From contig NZ_CP070371.1 in NCBI RefSeq assembly GCF_016919705.1, positions 959,501 to 1,023,500 on the forward strand: a stretch of DNA of 64,000 bases. The letters are read 5' to 3'. Shown piece after piece: positions 6,957 through 15,425 of this stretch. A model generated the notes under the pieces. It saw only the letters and a program-made list of their open reading frames with translations. It was not told the DNA's origin and ran no database searches. The position numbers and the translations under genes were made by a program. Numbering within the stretch: the stretch's first letter is position 1; each line of letters opens with the position of its first letter. This stretch comes from Paracoccus methylovorus (lineage in GTDB: Bacteria; Pseudomonadota; Alphaproteobacteria; Rhodobacterales; Rhodobacteraceae).

Positions 6957-8462
6957 CTAGTCGCGCCGCGGCCCTTTTCCCTCTGGTCGCGCTCCCTTTC
7001 CGGGGGCGCGACTTGTTTTTCCAAAGCCCGGCTTCGGGCCCGGTTTGCCCGCCGGCTTTCCCGAAGCCTTTCCGGGTTTGAAATCACGGGCCGGCTTGCC
7101 GTCGCCACGGGGCTTGAAGCCGCCCTCCCCGCGCGGCTTGAAGCTGCGCTCACCCTCGGTCGCCCTGCTCTTGAAAGCCGGCTTGCCTGCGCGCACGGGA
7201 CGGTCGCCGTCACGGCGCGTCTCATCCCTCGGTCCTTTGTTGAACGGCTTGTGCGCACCGCCGTGTGCGGCGGACTTGCCATTGCCGTCTTCGCGCCGCG
7301 CATAAGGCTTGCGGTCGCCGTCCTCGCGCTTGGCAAAGGGTTTGCGGTCACCTTCGGGGCGCTTGCCAAAGGGTTTGCGCTCGCCATCTTCGCGCCGCGC
7401 ATAAGGCTTGCGATCGCCGTCCTCGCGTTTGGCGAAGGGTTTGCGGTCACCTTCGGGGCGCTTGCCAAAGGGTTTGCGCTCGCCATCTTCGCGCCGCGCA
7501 TAAGGCTTGCGATCGCCGTCCTCGCGTTTGGCGAAGGGTTTGCGGTCACCTTCGGGGCGCTTGCCAAACGGCTTGCGTTCGCCGTCTTCGCGCCGCGCAT
7601 AAGGCTTGCGGTCGCCTTCTGCGCGGGGCGGGCGCGTATCGTCCTCGGCCGGCCTGGCAGAGCCGCGTTCGCGGAAACTGCGGGGTTTTTCTTCGACATC
7701 ACCGGTCAACAACCCGCCCAACTGATCGCGCAGCATCTTGCGCTTGACCTCGCGCACCTCGTTCGCCTCTAGCCCGGTCAGCTTGAACGGGCCATAGCCG
7801 ATGCGGATCAGCCGGTTCACGATCAGCCCGACATGGGACATGGCACGGCGGATCTCGCGGTTCCTGCCCTCGCGGATGCCGACGGTCAGCCAGGCGTTCG
7901 CCCCCTGCTGGCTGTCCAGATTGATTTCCATCGGGGCGAATTCCTCACCGTCGATGGTGACGCCGCGGCGCAGCGATGCAAAGGTCAGGTCGTTGGGCTG
8001 GCCGTTCACCCGCACACGATAGCGGCGCAGCCAGCCGGTGGTCGGCAATTCCAGCCGGCGCTTGAGTTCGCCGTCATTGGTCAGCAGCAGCAACCCTTCC
8101 GAATTCAGGTCCAGCCGACCCACGGTCATCACCCGCGGCAGATCGCGCGGCAGGGCGTCGAACACCGTCTGCCGCCCCTTTTCGTCCGAGGCCGAGGTCA
8201 CAAGCCCGATCGGTTTGTAATAAAGCCAAAGCCGGGTTTCCTGCGGCTCGTCCAGCGGCTTGCCATCGACGCGAATCTTGTCCGAGGTCAGCACGTCCAG
8301 CGCCGGGCTGTCGATCTTGGTGCCGTTCACCGACACGCGCCCTTCCAGGATCATGCGTTCGGCATCACGGCGCGAGGCCACGCCGGCACGGGCCATCACC
8401 TTGGCGATGCGTTCGGCCTTGGCGGCAATGGGTTTCGGGTTGGATTGGGGGGTGTCGGTCAT
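6957..8462 (-). CDS. rluB: RluB/RsuA-family rRNA pseudouridine synthase with repeat tail
   Basis: The N-terminal part has an S4 RNA-binding domain (ARAGVASRRDAERMILEGRV) and then the RsuA/RluB catalytic domain with GRLDLNSEGLLLLTNDG, which contains the catalytic aspartate. By family it should isomerise uridine in 23S (or 16S) rRNA, and RluB (position 2605) is the usual match. The start at 8462 has AAGGAG 8 bp upstream. The protein is about 501 residues, roughly twice the enzyme core. The extra C-terminal half is strongly basic and low-complexity and contains ten tandem 11-residue repeats. Such tails are often seen in alphaproteobacterial homologues and probably bind RNA. Confidence 0.88.
   Translation of the reverse strand: MTDTPQSNPKPIAAKAERIAKVMARAGVASRRDAERMILEGRVSVNGTKIDSPALDVLTSDKIRVDGKPLDEPQETRLWLYYKPIGLVTSASDEKGRQTVFDALPRDLPRVMTVGRLDLNSEGLLLLTNDGELKRRLELPTTGWLRRYRVRVNGQPNDLTFASLRRGVTIDGEEFAPMEINLDSQQGANAWLTVGIREGRNREIRRAMSHVGLIVNRLIRIGYGPFKLTGLEANEVREVKRKMLRDQLGGLLTGDVEEKPRSFRERGSARPAEDDTRPPRAEGDRKPYARREDGERKPFGKRPEGDRKPFAKREDGDRKPYARREDGERKPFGKRPEGDRKPFAKREDGDRKPYARREDGERKPFGKRPEGDRKPFAKREDGDRKPYARREDGNGKSAAHGGAHKPFNKGPRDETRRDGDRPVRAGKPAFKSRATEGERSFKPRGEGGFKPRGDGKPARDFKPGKASGKPAGKPGPKPGFGKTSRAPGKGARPEGKGPRRD
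7284..7613 (-). repeat. Ten tandem 33-bp units inside the pseudouridine synthase gene
   Basis: 330 bp consist of ten in-frame 33-bp units encoding variants of [DE]RKPxxxRxxG. They are arranged as a three-unit higher-order repeat of 99 bp (DRKPYARREDG, ERKPFGKRPEG, DRKPFAKREDG) present three times, plus one extra first unit. Neighbouring 99-bp units are almost identical at the DNA level, which indicates recent expansion. The region encodes residues about 284-393 of the protein. Confidence 0.9.
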
Positions 8463-8569
8463 AGCGATCTCCTTCGCATCCCTGCGGTGGCAAACGCGCA
8501 ATCTACGCTTAATGCATGAGGATGGAAAGCAGTTCTTGCGCGCAAGGCAAGCCCGCGCGAAAAGCGCGC

Positions 8570-9019
8570 ATGGTTTTCGCCTCGCATATGCCTGCCGCTC
8601 TTGAAGAAGCCCGCGCCGCCGCGCAGCGCGGAGAGGTGCCGGTCGGTGCCGTGCTGATCGGTGCTGACGGACATGTGCTGGCCCGGGCGGGCAATCGCAC
8701 GCGCGAACTGGCCGATCCCACGGCCCATGCCGAGATCCTGGCGATCCGGCAGGCCTGCGCGGCGGTCGGGTCCGAGCGGCTGCCCGGCGCGCGGCTGTGG
8801 GTGACGCTGGAACCCTGCCCGATGTGCGCCGCCGCCATCTCGGCCGCGCGGATCGCGGTGCTGTATTACGGCGCCGAGGATGCACGCATGGGCGGCGTGC
8901 GTCACGGTGCGCGAGTCTTTGACCATCCGCAATGTCACCACAGGCCGGAAATCATCGACGGCATTTCGGCGGAAGAATCGCGTCACTTGCTGCTGGAATT
9001 CTTTCAAGAAAGGCGCTGA
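8570..9019 (+). CDS. tadA: tRNA(adenine34) deaminase TadA
   Basis: The cytidine/deoxycytidylate deaminase fold is shown by TAHAEIL (zinc-binding His and catalytic Glu) and PCPMCAAAI (two zinc-binding cysteines). GEVPVGAV near the N terminus is typical of TadA. The enzyme converts A34 of tRNA-Arg(ACG) to inosine and is essential. The start was placed at 8570 (MVFASHM..., 149 residues) to match the family length. Upstream in-frame starts such as 8516 would add an atypical leader, and no start has a strong ribosome binding site. The gene is divergent from the pseudouridine synthase gene. Confidence 0.9.
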   Translation: MVFASHMPAALEEARAAAQRGEVPVGAVLIGADGHVLARAGNRTRELADPTAHAEILAIRQACAAVGSERLPGARLWVTLEPCPMCAAAISAARIAVLYYGAEDARMGGVRHGARVFDHPQCHHRPEIIDGISAEESRHLLLEFFQERR

Positions 9020-9115
9020 AACAAGTAATTCAGTGTCCCAAAACCGTTACGAAGAATGCTTGCGCCGCACCGCAGCATAGGTAGGATGCCGACCGAGCGA
9101 ACATGGGGGGACTGA

Positions 9116-12100
9116 ATGTTCCGTAAGATATTGGTAGCGAATCGTGGCGAGATTGCGATCCGTGTGATGCGGGCAGCGAACGAGCTTGGGAAGAAGACGG
9201 TCGCGGTCTATGCCGAGGAAGACAAGCTTAGCCTGCACCGCTTCAAGGCCGACGAGGCTTACCGCATCGGCGGCGGACTGGGGCCGGTCGCAGCCTATCT
9301 GAGCATCCCCGAGATCATCCGGGTGGCCAGGGAATCGGGCGCCGACGCGATCCATCCCGGCTACGGGCTTTTGTCGGAAAACCCCGATTTCGTCGATGCC
9401 TGCAACGCGGCGGGGATCACCTTTATCGGGCCCTCCGCGGACACCATGCGCGCGCTTGGCGACAAGGCCAGCGCCCGGCGCGTCGCCATCGAGGCCGGCG
9501 TTCCCGTCATCCCCGCCACCGAGGTGCTGGGCGAGGACATGGAGGCGATCAAGCGCGAGGCTGCCGAAGTCGGCTATCCCCTGATGCTGAAGGCCAGTTG
9601 GGGCGGCGGCGGTCGCGGCATGCGGCCGATCATGGGTCCGGACGAATTGCCCGAAAAGGTGCGCGAGGGCCGGCGCGAGGCCGAGGCCGCCTTTGGCAAT
9701 GGCGAGGGCTATCTGGAAAAGATGATCCTGCGCGCGCGCCACGTCGAGGTGCAGCTTCTGGGCGACAGCCACGGCGGGCTTTATCACCTTTATGAACGCG
9801 ACTGCACCGTGCAGCGCCGCAACCAGAAGGTCGTCGAGCGCGCGCCCGCCCCCTATCTGACCGAGGCGCAGCGCGCCGAGGTCTGCGAACTGGCGCTGAG
9901 GATCGGCTGCGCGGTAGGCTATCAGAACGCCGGCACCGTCGAATTCCTGATGGATATGGACAGCCAGCAGTTCTATTTCATCGAGGTGAACCCGCGCGTC
10001 CAGGTCGAGCACACCGTGACCGAAGAGGTCACCGGCATCGACATCGTGCAAAGCCAGATCATGATCGCAGAGGGCGCGACTCTGGCCGAGGCCACCGGCG
10101 TCCCTGCCCAAGAGGGCGTGCACCTGAACGGCCACGCCCTGCAATGCCGGGTGACGACCGAGGACCCGCTGAACAACTTCATCCCCGATTACGGCCGCAT
10201 CACCGCCTATCGCTCGGCCACCGGCAACGGCATCCGGCTGGACGGCGGCACCGCCTATTCCGGCGGCGTCATCACCCGCTATTACGACAGCCTGCTGGTC
10301 AAGGTCACCGCCCACGCCCAGACCCCGGAAAAGGCCATCGCCCGAATGGACCGGGCCTTGCGCGAATTCCGGGTGCGCGGCGTGGCGACGAATATCGAAT
10401 TCGTCATCAACCTGCTGAAACACCCGACCTTCCTCGATGACAGCTATACGACCAAGTTCATCGACACGACGCCGGGCCTGTTCGCCTTCCGCAAGCGCCG
10501 GGACCGGGCGACGAAGCTGTTGGTCTATATCGCCGACATCACCGTGAACGGCCACCCCGAGACGGCGGGTCGCCCGCTGCCTCCGGCCGAATTGCGCAAC
10601 CTCGTGGCGCCCGCGGCAAAGGCCGATCCTGCCGCACAGGCACTGCGGGGCACAACGCAGCTTCTGGAGGAAAACGGTGCCAAGGCCGTCGCCGACTGGA
10701 TGCTAGAGCAAAAGCGGCTCTTGATCACCGACACCTCGATGCGGGACGGGCACCAGTCGCTTCTGGCCACCCGGATGCGCTCGATCGACATGGTGCGTGT
10801 CGCGCCGGCCTATGCCGCGAACCTGCCGGGACTGTTCAGCGTCGAATGTTGGGGCGGCGCGACTTTCGACGTCGCCTATCGCTTCTTGCAGGAATGTCCC
10901 TGGCAGCGGCTGCGCGACATCCGTGCGCGCATGCCGAACCTGATGACGCAGATGCTGCTGCGGGCCAGCAACGGTGTCGGCTATACCAACTATCCCGACA
11001 ATGTGGTGCAAGAGTTCGTCCGTCAGGCGGCCAAGACCGGGGTCGACGTGTTCCGGGTCTTTGACAGCCTGAACTGGGTCGAGAACATGCGCGTCGCCAT
11101 GGATGCGGTGATCGAGTCGGGCAAGATCTGCGAAGGCACCATCTGCTATACCGGCGACCTGCTGGACCCGGCACGCGCGAAATACGACCTGCAATACTAC
11201 CTGAAGATGGCGCGCGAACTGCGCGACGCAGGCGCGCATGTGCTGGGGCTCAAGGACATGGCGGGACTGCTGAAGCCTGCCTCGGCCAGCATTCTCGTGC
11301 GGGCGCTGAAAGAGGAAATCGGTCTGCCGGTGCATTTCCATACCCATGACACGGGCGGCATCGCCGGAGCCTCGATCCTTGCGGCCGCCGCGGCGGGCGT
11401 CGATGCGGTCGATTGCGCCATGGACGCGTTCTCGGGCAATACCTCGCAACCCTGCCTGGGTTCGGTGGTCGAGGCGCTGCGCCACACCGATCGCGACACC
11501 GGGCTGGATATCAAGGCGATCCGCGAGATCTCGAACTACTGGGAAGCCGTGCGCGAACATTACGCCGCCTTCGAGAGCGGGTTGCAGGCCCCGGCATCCG
11601 AGGTCTGGCTGCACGAGATGCCCGGAGGCCAGTTCACCAACCTGAAAGCGCAGGCGCGCAGCCTGGGCCTTGAGGATCGCTGGCACGAGGTCGCCCAGGC
11701 CTATGCCGAGGTGAACCGGATGTTCGGCGATATCGTCAAGGTCACGCCCTCGTCCAAGGTGGTAGGCGACATGGCGCTGATGATGGTGGCGCAGGGCCTG
11801 ACACGTGCGCAGGTCGAGGACCCGAATGTCGAGGTGGCCTTCCCCGACTCGGTCGTGGACATGCTGAAGGGCAACCTTGGCCAGCCCCCCGGCGGCTGGC
11901 CCGAGGCGCTGCAACGCAAGGTGCTCAAGGGAGAGGCTCCGCTGACCACCCGCCCCGGCGCGGCGATGGCGCCCGTGGATCTGGAGGCCACGCGCGCCGA
12001 TGTGATCCGCCAGTTGGAAGGCAAGGCGGTGGATGACGAGGACCTGAACGGTTATCTGATGTATCCCAAGGTCTTTCTGGACTACATGGGCCGGCACCGC

Positions 12101-12562
12101 CAATACGGCCCGGTGCGGGTGCTGCCGACGCGGACTTTCTTTTACGGCATGGAGCCGGGCGAAGAGATCGAGGCCGAGATCGACCCCGGCAAAACGCTGG
12201 AGGTACGGCTGCTGACCCTGGGCGAGACGGACGATGCCGGCGAGGTCAAGGTGTTCTTCGAGCTGAACGGCCAGCCGCGGGTGATCCGGGTGCCGAACCG
12301 TCTGGTCAAGTCGCAGACTGCCGCCCGACCCAAGGCCGACCCCGCGAACGACGGTCATCTGGGCGCGCCGATGCCCGGCGTCGTGGCCTCGGTCGCAGTG
12401 TCACAGGGCCAAAAGGTCAACCCCGGCGATCTGCTTCTGACCATCGAGGCGATGAAGATGGAAACCGGCATCCACGCCGACCGCGCCGGCACCGTCAAGG
12501 CCCTGCATGTCGTCCCAGGCCAGCAGATCGACGCAAAAGATCTCATGATCGAGGTGGAATAG
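9116..12562 (+). CDS. pyc: Pyruvate carboxylase
   Basis: The 1148-residue single-chain enzyme has all domains in order. The biotin carboxylase comes first (residues ~1-450, starting FRKILVANRGEIAIRVMRAA, with an ATP-grasp core). The carboxyltransferase follows (residues ~530-800, starting LITDTSMRDGHQS, with HTHDTGG). Then come the allosteric linker and the C-terminal biotinyl domain, with AMKM carrying the biotinylated lysine at about residue 1114. It makes oxaloacetate from pyruvate, bicarbonate and ATP to refill the TCA cycle. A GGGGGGA ribosome binding site precedes the ATG. The length is the norm for alpha4-type pyruvate carboxylases. Confidence 0.97.
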   Translation: MFRKILVANRGEIAIRVMRAANELGKKTVAVYAEEDKLSLHRFKADEAYRIGGGLGPVAAYLSIPEIIRVARESGADAIHPGYGLLSENPDFVDACNAAGITFIGPSADTMRALGDKASARRVAIEAGVPVIPATEVLGEDMEAIKREAAEVGYPLMLKASWGGGGRGMRPIMGPDELPEKVREGRREAEAAFGNGEGYLEKMILRARHVEVQLLGDSHGGLYHLYERDCTVQRRNQKVVERAPAPYLTEAQRAEVCELALRIGCAVGYQNAGTVEFLMDMDSQQFYFIEVNPRVQVEHTVTEEVTGIDIVQSQIMIAEGATLAEATGVPAQEGVHLNGHALQCRVTTEDPLNNFIPDYGRITAYRSATGNGIRLDGGTAYSGGVITRYYDSLLVKVTAHAQTPEKAIARMDRALREFRVRGVATNIEFVINLLKHPTFLDDSYTTKFIDTTPGLFAFRKRRDRATKLLVYIADITVNGHPETAGRPLPPAELRNLVAPAAKADPAAQALRGTTQLLEENGAKAVADWMLEQKRLLITDTSMRDGHQSLLATRMRSIDMVRVAPAYAANLPGLFSVECWGGATFDVAYRFLQECPWQRLRDIRARMPNLMTQMLLRASNGVGYTNYPDNVVQEFVRQAAKTGVDVFRVFDSLNWVENMRVAMDAVIESGKICEGTICYTGDLLDPARAKYDLQYYLKMARELRDAGAHVLGLKDMAGLLKPASASILVRALKEEIGLPVHFHTHDTGGIAGASILAAAAAGVDAVDCAMDAFSGNTSQPCLGSVVEALRHTDRDTGLDIKAIREISNYWEAVREHYAAFESGLQAPASEVWLHEMPGGQFTNLKAQARSLGLEDRWHEVAQAYAEVNRMFGDIVKVTPSSKVVGDMALMMVAQGLTRAQVEDPNVEVAFPDSVVDMLKGNLGQPPGGWPEALQRKVLKGEAPLTTRPGAAMAPVDLEATRADVIRQLEGKAVDDEDLNGYLMYPKVFLDYMGRHRQYGPVRVLPTRTFFYGMEPGEEIEAEIDPGKTLEVRLLTLGETDDAGEVKVFFELNGQPRVIRVPNRLVKSQTAARPKADPANDGHLGAPMPGVVASVAVSQGQKVNPGDLLLTIEAMKMETGIHADRAGTVKALHVVPGQQIDAKDLMIEVE

Positions 12563-12937
12563 CGCCCTATTCAAACAGGGCGGCCCTGCTGCAAAAAAGC
12601 GACCGGGCCGCCAGACAAATTAATCATATCCATGATATGACACCGTCCTGACGGCCCAGCGGATAAAGATACCCGCAAAGTTCTTTTATACAATTTGGAC
12701 ATTATTCTTTCTTCATCGCCGCTGGTACCAAGAATTTTATTCTCAATACATGTCTTGCTGAATTTTTTGATCGCAAAGCCACCACCTCGATTCCATTGAT
12801 CCGACCGAGAGATTTCCGAGACCGCATATGGGTTCATTATCCCCGCCCCGGAAAACTTAGCTCCTAAAGACAGCGGTGGATATATGGACATATCGCATTA
12901 TTCCGTTGACGGAACGCAACCATGGCGCGAATATATC
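12563..12937. other. AT-rich gene-free region with a palindrome, upstream half of the hns promoter area
   Basis: About 375 bp are much richer in A+T than the neighbours and have no convincing gene. A short GC hairpin (CGCCCT...AGGGCG, 12563-12582) follows the pyc stop and may be a weak terminator. A near-perfect palindrome, TCATATC-CAT-GATATGA, lies at 12624-12640. The IS element next to it appears to have split an AT-rich stretch that continues at 13793-13937 up to the H-NS gene. Confidence 0.5.
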
Positions 12938-12939
12938 TA

Positions 12940-13790
12940 GGGCGTGTTGACAAAAGGGATTCACCGGGCGCGGTGATCGTGATTCAAGCTGGTATCTGCA
13001 ATGGAGACCAGCGTGGCACGAAACCTGATGTCGAACGACGAGTGGGCGTTCTTTGAACGCTTCATCCTGGCTGTCCGTTCTCCGAACGGCCGCAAGCCCA
13101 CGAACCATCGGCTTGTTCTGGATGGGATTTTCTGGATCGCCCGAACGGGGTCGCCCTGGCGCGACCTGCCGGAAGAGTTCGGCAAATGGTCGTCTGTCTA
13201 TCGGCAGTTCCGGCGCTGGACGTTGGCGGGGCTGTGGGAACAGATCCTGGAGGCGCTGAACGAGAGCCGGATCGTGCCGGATGCGCTGCAGATGATCGAC
13301 AGCACCGTGGTTCGCGCTCATCATCAGGCAGCGGGCGCAAAAGGGGGACTCCGCGCCAAGGTTTCGGCCGCTCGCGAGGTGGCTTCACGACCAAGATCCA
13401 TCTGCGGGTCAATGCGGCAGGCCTGCCCATGAGAACCGAGATCACGGCCGGGCAGACATCGGACTACCTCGGCTTCGATCTGGTCATGGCTGACAACCTG
13501 CCCGAGCCAAGCGTTCTGCTCGCAGACCGCGGCTACGACTCCGACAACATCCGCAAGACCATGGAGGTGCGCGACGTGGTGCCGGTCATCCCCATGCGCA
13601 AAACCCGGAAGCTACGGGTCGCCGTTGACCGCAGGCTCTACCGCCTGCGCAATCTCGTTGAGCGGTGCTTCAACAAGCTCAAGAATGCCCGTCGCGTCGC
13701 CACCCGCTACGACAAGACCGCCGAAAGCTTCCTGGGCTTCATCGACATCACGTCGATCCGCCTCTGGCTCCGCCATTTGTCAACATGACC
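12940..13790 (+). mobile_element. IS5-family insertion sequence (IS427-like), about 851 bp
   Basis: The imperfect terminal inverted repeats pair GGGCGTGTTGACAAA at the left with GGTCATGTTGACAAA (reverse complement of the right end). Together with the flanking C-TA-G on both sides, 16 of 18 positions match. The duplicated TA at 12938-12939 and 13791-13792 fits the short target duplication of IS427-group elements. One transposase gene in two overlapping frames fills the element. Confidence 0.85.
13001..13788 (+). CDS. IS5-family transposase made by -1 frameshift
   Basis: The first frame (13001-13432) encodes the N-terminal DUF4096-like part (WFxxGSPWRDLP-type motif, here TGSPWRDLP) and reaches the first catalytic aspartate in IDSTVVRAH. 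The second frame, -1 relative to it, continues from about 13340 to 13788 with GRSRGGFTTKIHL, LLADRGYDSD and RNLVERCFNKLK, which carry the rest of the DDE catalytic core. The frames meet at an A4G5 tract (13339-13347), a typical slippage site. Joining them there gives one continuous IS5-type transposase. No other lesion is visible, so the element may be active. Confidence 0.85.
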
Positions 13791-13937
13791 TAGTAGGGAA
13801 CGCATTGCATTAGTCTGCTGCAGAACAGCCCATCTTGAAACCCGCCGTGATTAATGGCTATTTCAAACAATCTGAGCGCCACATCGACCGGAATCGATAA
13901 TATGCCGATGTTGGATCGCCATCTTGAAAGGGCAAAA

Positions 13938-14249
13938 ATGAACGATCTTGATCTGAATGCAATGTCGCTGACCGAATTGAAGCAGTTGTTCAAGGATGTC
14001 GAAAAGGCAATTGACGGTTTTGAATCGCGCCGCAAAGCCGAAGCCCGTGCAAAAGCCGAGGAAGCCGCGAAACAATACGGCTATTCTCTGTCGCAATTGA
14101 TCGAGGCGGCAGCGCAACGGCCCGCGACTGCGCCGAAATATGCCCATCCCGAGAATCCCGAACTGACCTGGAGCGGGCGGGGCCGCAAACCGTCATGGAT
14201 CATCGAAGGGCTGGATGCCGGTAAATCTCTGGAAGATTTCGCCATCTGA
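13938..14249 (+). CDS. H-NS-family nucleoid protein (HvrA/Spb-like)
   Basis: The 103-residue protein has an N-terminal coiled-coil oligomerisation region (LKQLFKDVEKAIDGFESRRKAEAR...). Its C-terminal H-NS DNA-binding motif is HPENPELTWSGRGRKPSWI (about residues 70-90). Rhodobacter HvrA and Spb are the nearest named relatives; they bind curved AT-rich DNA and modulate photosynthesis or nitrogen genes. The start at 13938 was chosen because GAAAGGG lies just upstream and the preceding in-frame residues do not look like the family. An IS sits 148 bp upstream, so its native promoter region has been displaced or replaced. Confidence 0.88.
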   Translation: MNDLDLNAMSLTELKQLFKDVEKAIDGFESRRKAEARAKAEEAAKQYGYSLSQLIEAAAQRPATAPKYAHPENPELTWSGRGRKPSWIIEGLDAGKSLEDFAI

Positions 14250-14287
14250 ACAAAGCTTTGAACGGGTGAGCGAAAAGGTAGATCCAT

Positions 14288-14656
14288 CTAGACCTTTTCG
14301 CCATTCGCCCGGTCGAAGCGCGTCTGGGACGTATGGATCACGTCGATATTTGCCATCGCCCATTCGGCCAAGGCACAAACAGGTTTGCGCAGCGATTGAC
14401 CAAGCTGCGTCAGTTCATAATCCACCCGAGGCGGGATGCTGGGCGTTACGGTGCGCGACACCAGACCGTCACGTTCCAGCCCCCGCAAGGTCAGCGTCAG
14501 CATGCGCTGGGATATGCTGGGAATTTCGCGCCTCAACTCGCTGAACCGTTTAGGTCCGTCAGCCAGCACCGAAACAATCAGCAGGCTCCACTTGTCACCG
14601 ATCCGCTGAAGAACGGCCGTGAAGGCTCTGCATCCAAAGCTGTCGGGGTCATGCAT
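14288..14656 (-). CDS. HxlR-family transcriptional regulator
   Basis: This 122-residue winged-helix protein has the family core [24 protein letters not shown] and [19 protein letters not shown]. One cysteine near the N terminus (FGCRAF) is at the position typical of redox- or quinone-sensing HxlR regulators. The start at 14656 has GGAG 8 bp upstream. It is transcribed divergently from an azoreductase gene, an arrangement usual for HxlR regulators that control their neighbour in response to quinones or electrophiles. A perfect palindrome lies between the two start codons. Confidence 0.85.
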   Translation of the reverse strand: MHDPDSFGCRAFTAVLQRIGDKWSLLIVSVLADGPKRFSELRREIPSISQRMLTLTLRGLERDGLVSRTVTPSIPPRVDYELTQLGQSLRKPVCALAEWAMANIDVIHTSQTRFDRANGEKV

Positions 14657-14677
14657 GCGGTTTCTCCGGTTCCCTTG

Positions 14678-14694
14678 CTGTGACCAAGTCACAG
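14678..14694. promoter_or_regulatory. Perfect palindrome, candidate HxlR operator
   Basis: CTGTGAC-CAA-GTCACAG has 7-bp arms and a 3-bp centre. It lies 22 bp upstream of the HxlR start codon in the divergent promoter region. A second inverted repeat, GGCACA-N4-TGTGCC, follows at 14707-14722. A third element, TACT-N11-AGTA (14748-14766), of the kind bound by YodB/CatR-type HxlR regulators, lies just ahead of the azoreductase gene. Confidence 0.6.
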
Positions 14695-14791
14695 CCATGT
14701 AAGTGTGGCACAGGATTGTGCCTTCTTGCGGTCGGTTCCGCATTGGTTACTTAAGCATCCTCAGTATATATTCCATACCAAGGAGACAAGA

Positions 14792-15340
14792 GTGACCATC
14801 CTGCATATCGACAGCAGCATCACCGGCGATAACAGCGTAAGCCGCATCGTCAGCCAGGCAATCATCGACAGGCTCTCGGCCGCGCAACCCGGGGTCGGTG
14901 TCGTCCGTCGCGATCTGGCCAGCGAGCCTTTGCCGCATCTGACGCTGGATGCGCTTGCCGACACCTCGGTGCTGGATCAGTTTCTGGCCGCCGATACGGT
15001 CGTGATCGGTGCGCCGATGTATAATTTCACCCTGCCCAGCCAGCTCAAGGCATGGATCGACCGCGTTCTCGTGGCCGGAAAGACCTTTCGCTATACGGCT
15101 GAAGGTCCCGAGGGCCTTGCCAGCGGCAAGCGCGTGATCATCGCCTTGGCGCGCGGCGGTTTTTACAGCGAGAATCCCGCCGTCGCGCTGGAGCATCTGG
15201 AGACCTATCTGCGTTCGGTCTTTGGTTTTATCGGCATCACGCCAGAATTCGTGACGGCCGATGGATTGAGCATTGGGCCCGAGCAGCGGCAGGTGGCAAT
15301 CGATCAGGCACTTGGCCAGACGCAGCATCTTGCCGCGTAA
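14792..15340 (+). CDS. azoR: FMN-dependent NADH-azoreductase
   Basis: The 182-residue flavodoxin-like fold protein of the AzoR/AcpD family has the early motif ILHIDSS and the FMN-site segment [20 protein letters not shown], followed by LARGG. It should use NADH to reduce azo compounds and quinones, the latter being the likely physiological role. I chose the GTG at 14792, which has AAGGAG 6 bp upstream and begins exactly at the conserved beta-strand. An ATG further upstream would add 29 unlikely residues. The divergent HxlR gene and the palindromes between them suggest quinone-responsive control. Confidence 0.92.
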   Translation: MTILHIDSSITGDNSVSRIVSQAIIDRLSAAQPGVGVVRRDLASEPLPHLTLDALADTSVLDQFLAADTVVIGAPMYNFTLPSQLKAWIDRVLVAGKTFRYTAEGPEGLASGKRVIIALARGGFYSENPAVALEHLETYLRSVFGFIGITPEFVTADGLSIGPEQRQVAIDQALGQTQHLAA

Positions 15341-15356
15341 GATTGCCGCACCGACA

Positions 15357-15378
15357 GGTGCCGCCACCCGGCGGCACC
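15357..15378. terminator. Strong GC hairpin between azoR and nnrS
   Basis: GGTGCCGCC/GGCGGCACC is a 9-bp perfect stem with a 4-nt loop, placed between two convergent genes. It has no T run on either side, so it may act with Rho or only mark the operon ends. Confidence 0.45.
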
Positions 15379-15425
15379 CGTTATGCGACGGATAGCCGGG
15401 ACGATCCGCTCCGGCCTTCCCCAGT

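Noticed and set aside
7284..7613. Possible CRISPR-like array because of evenly spaced repeats
   Set aside because: Units are contiguous without unique spacers, are in frame and encode a continuous protein tail.
7251..7772. Open frames opposite the pseudouridine synthase repeat array, with regular repeated protein sequence
   Set aside because: The regularity comes only from the 33-bp DNA repeat. The true reading frame is the S4/pseudouridine synthase gene on the minus strand.
12571..12891. 106-residue minus-strand open frame in the AT-rich gap after pyc
   Set aside because: It overlaps the possible pyc terminator, has no good ribosome binding site, no recognisable domain and AT-driven codon use. 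It is most likely a chance frame.
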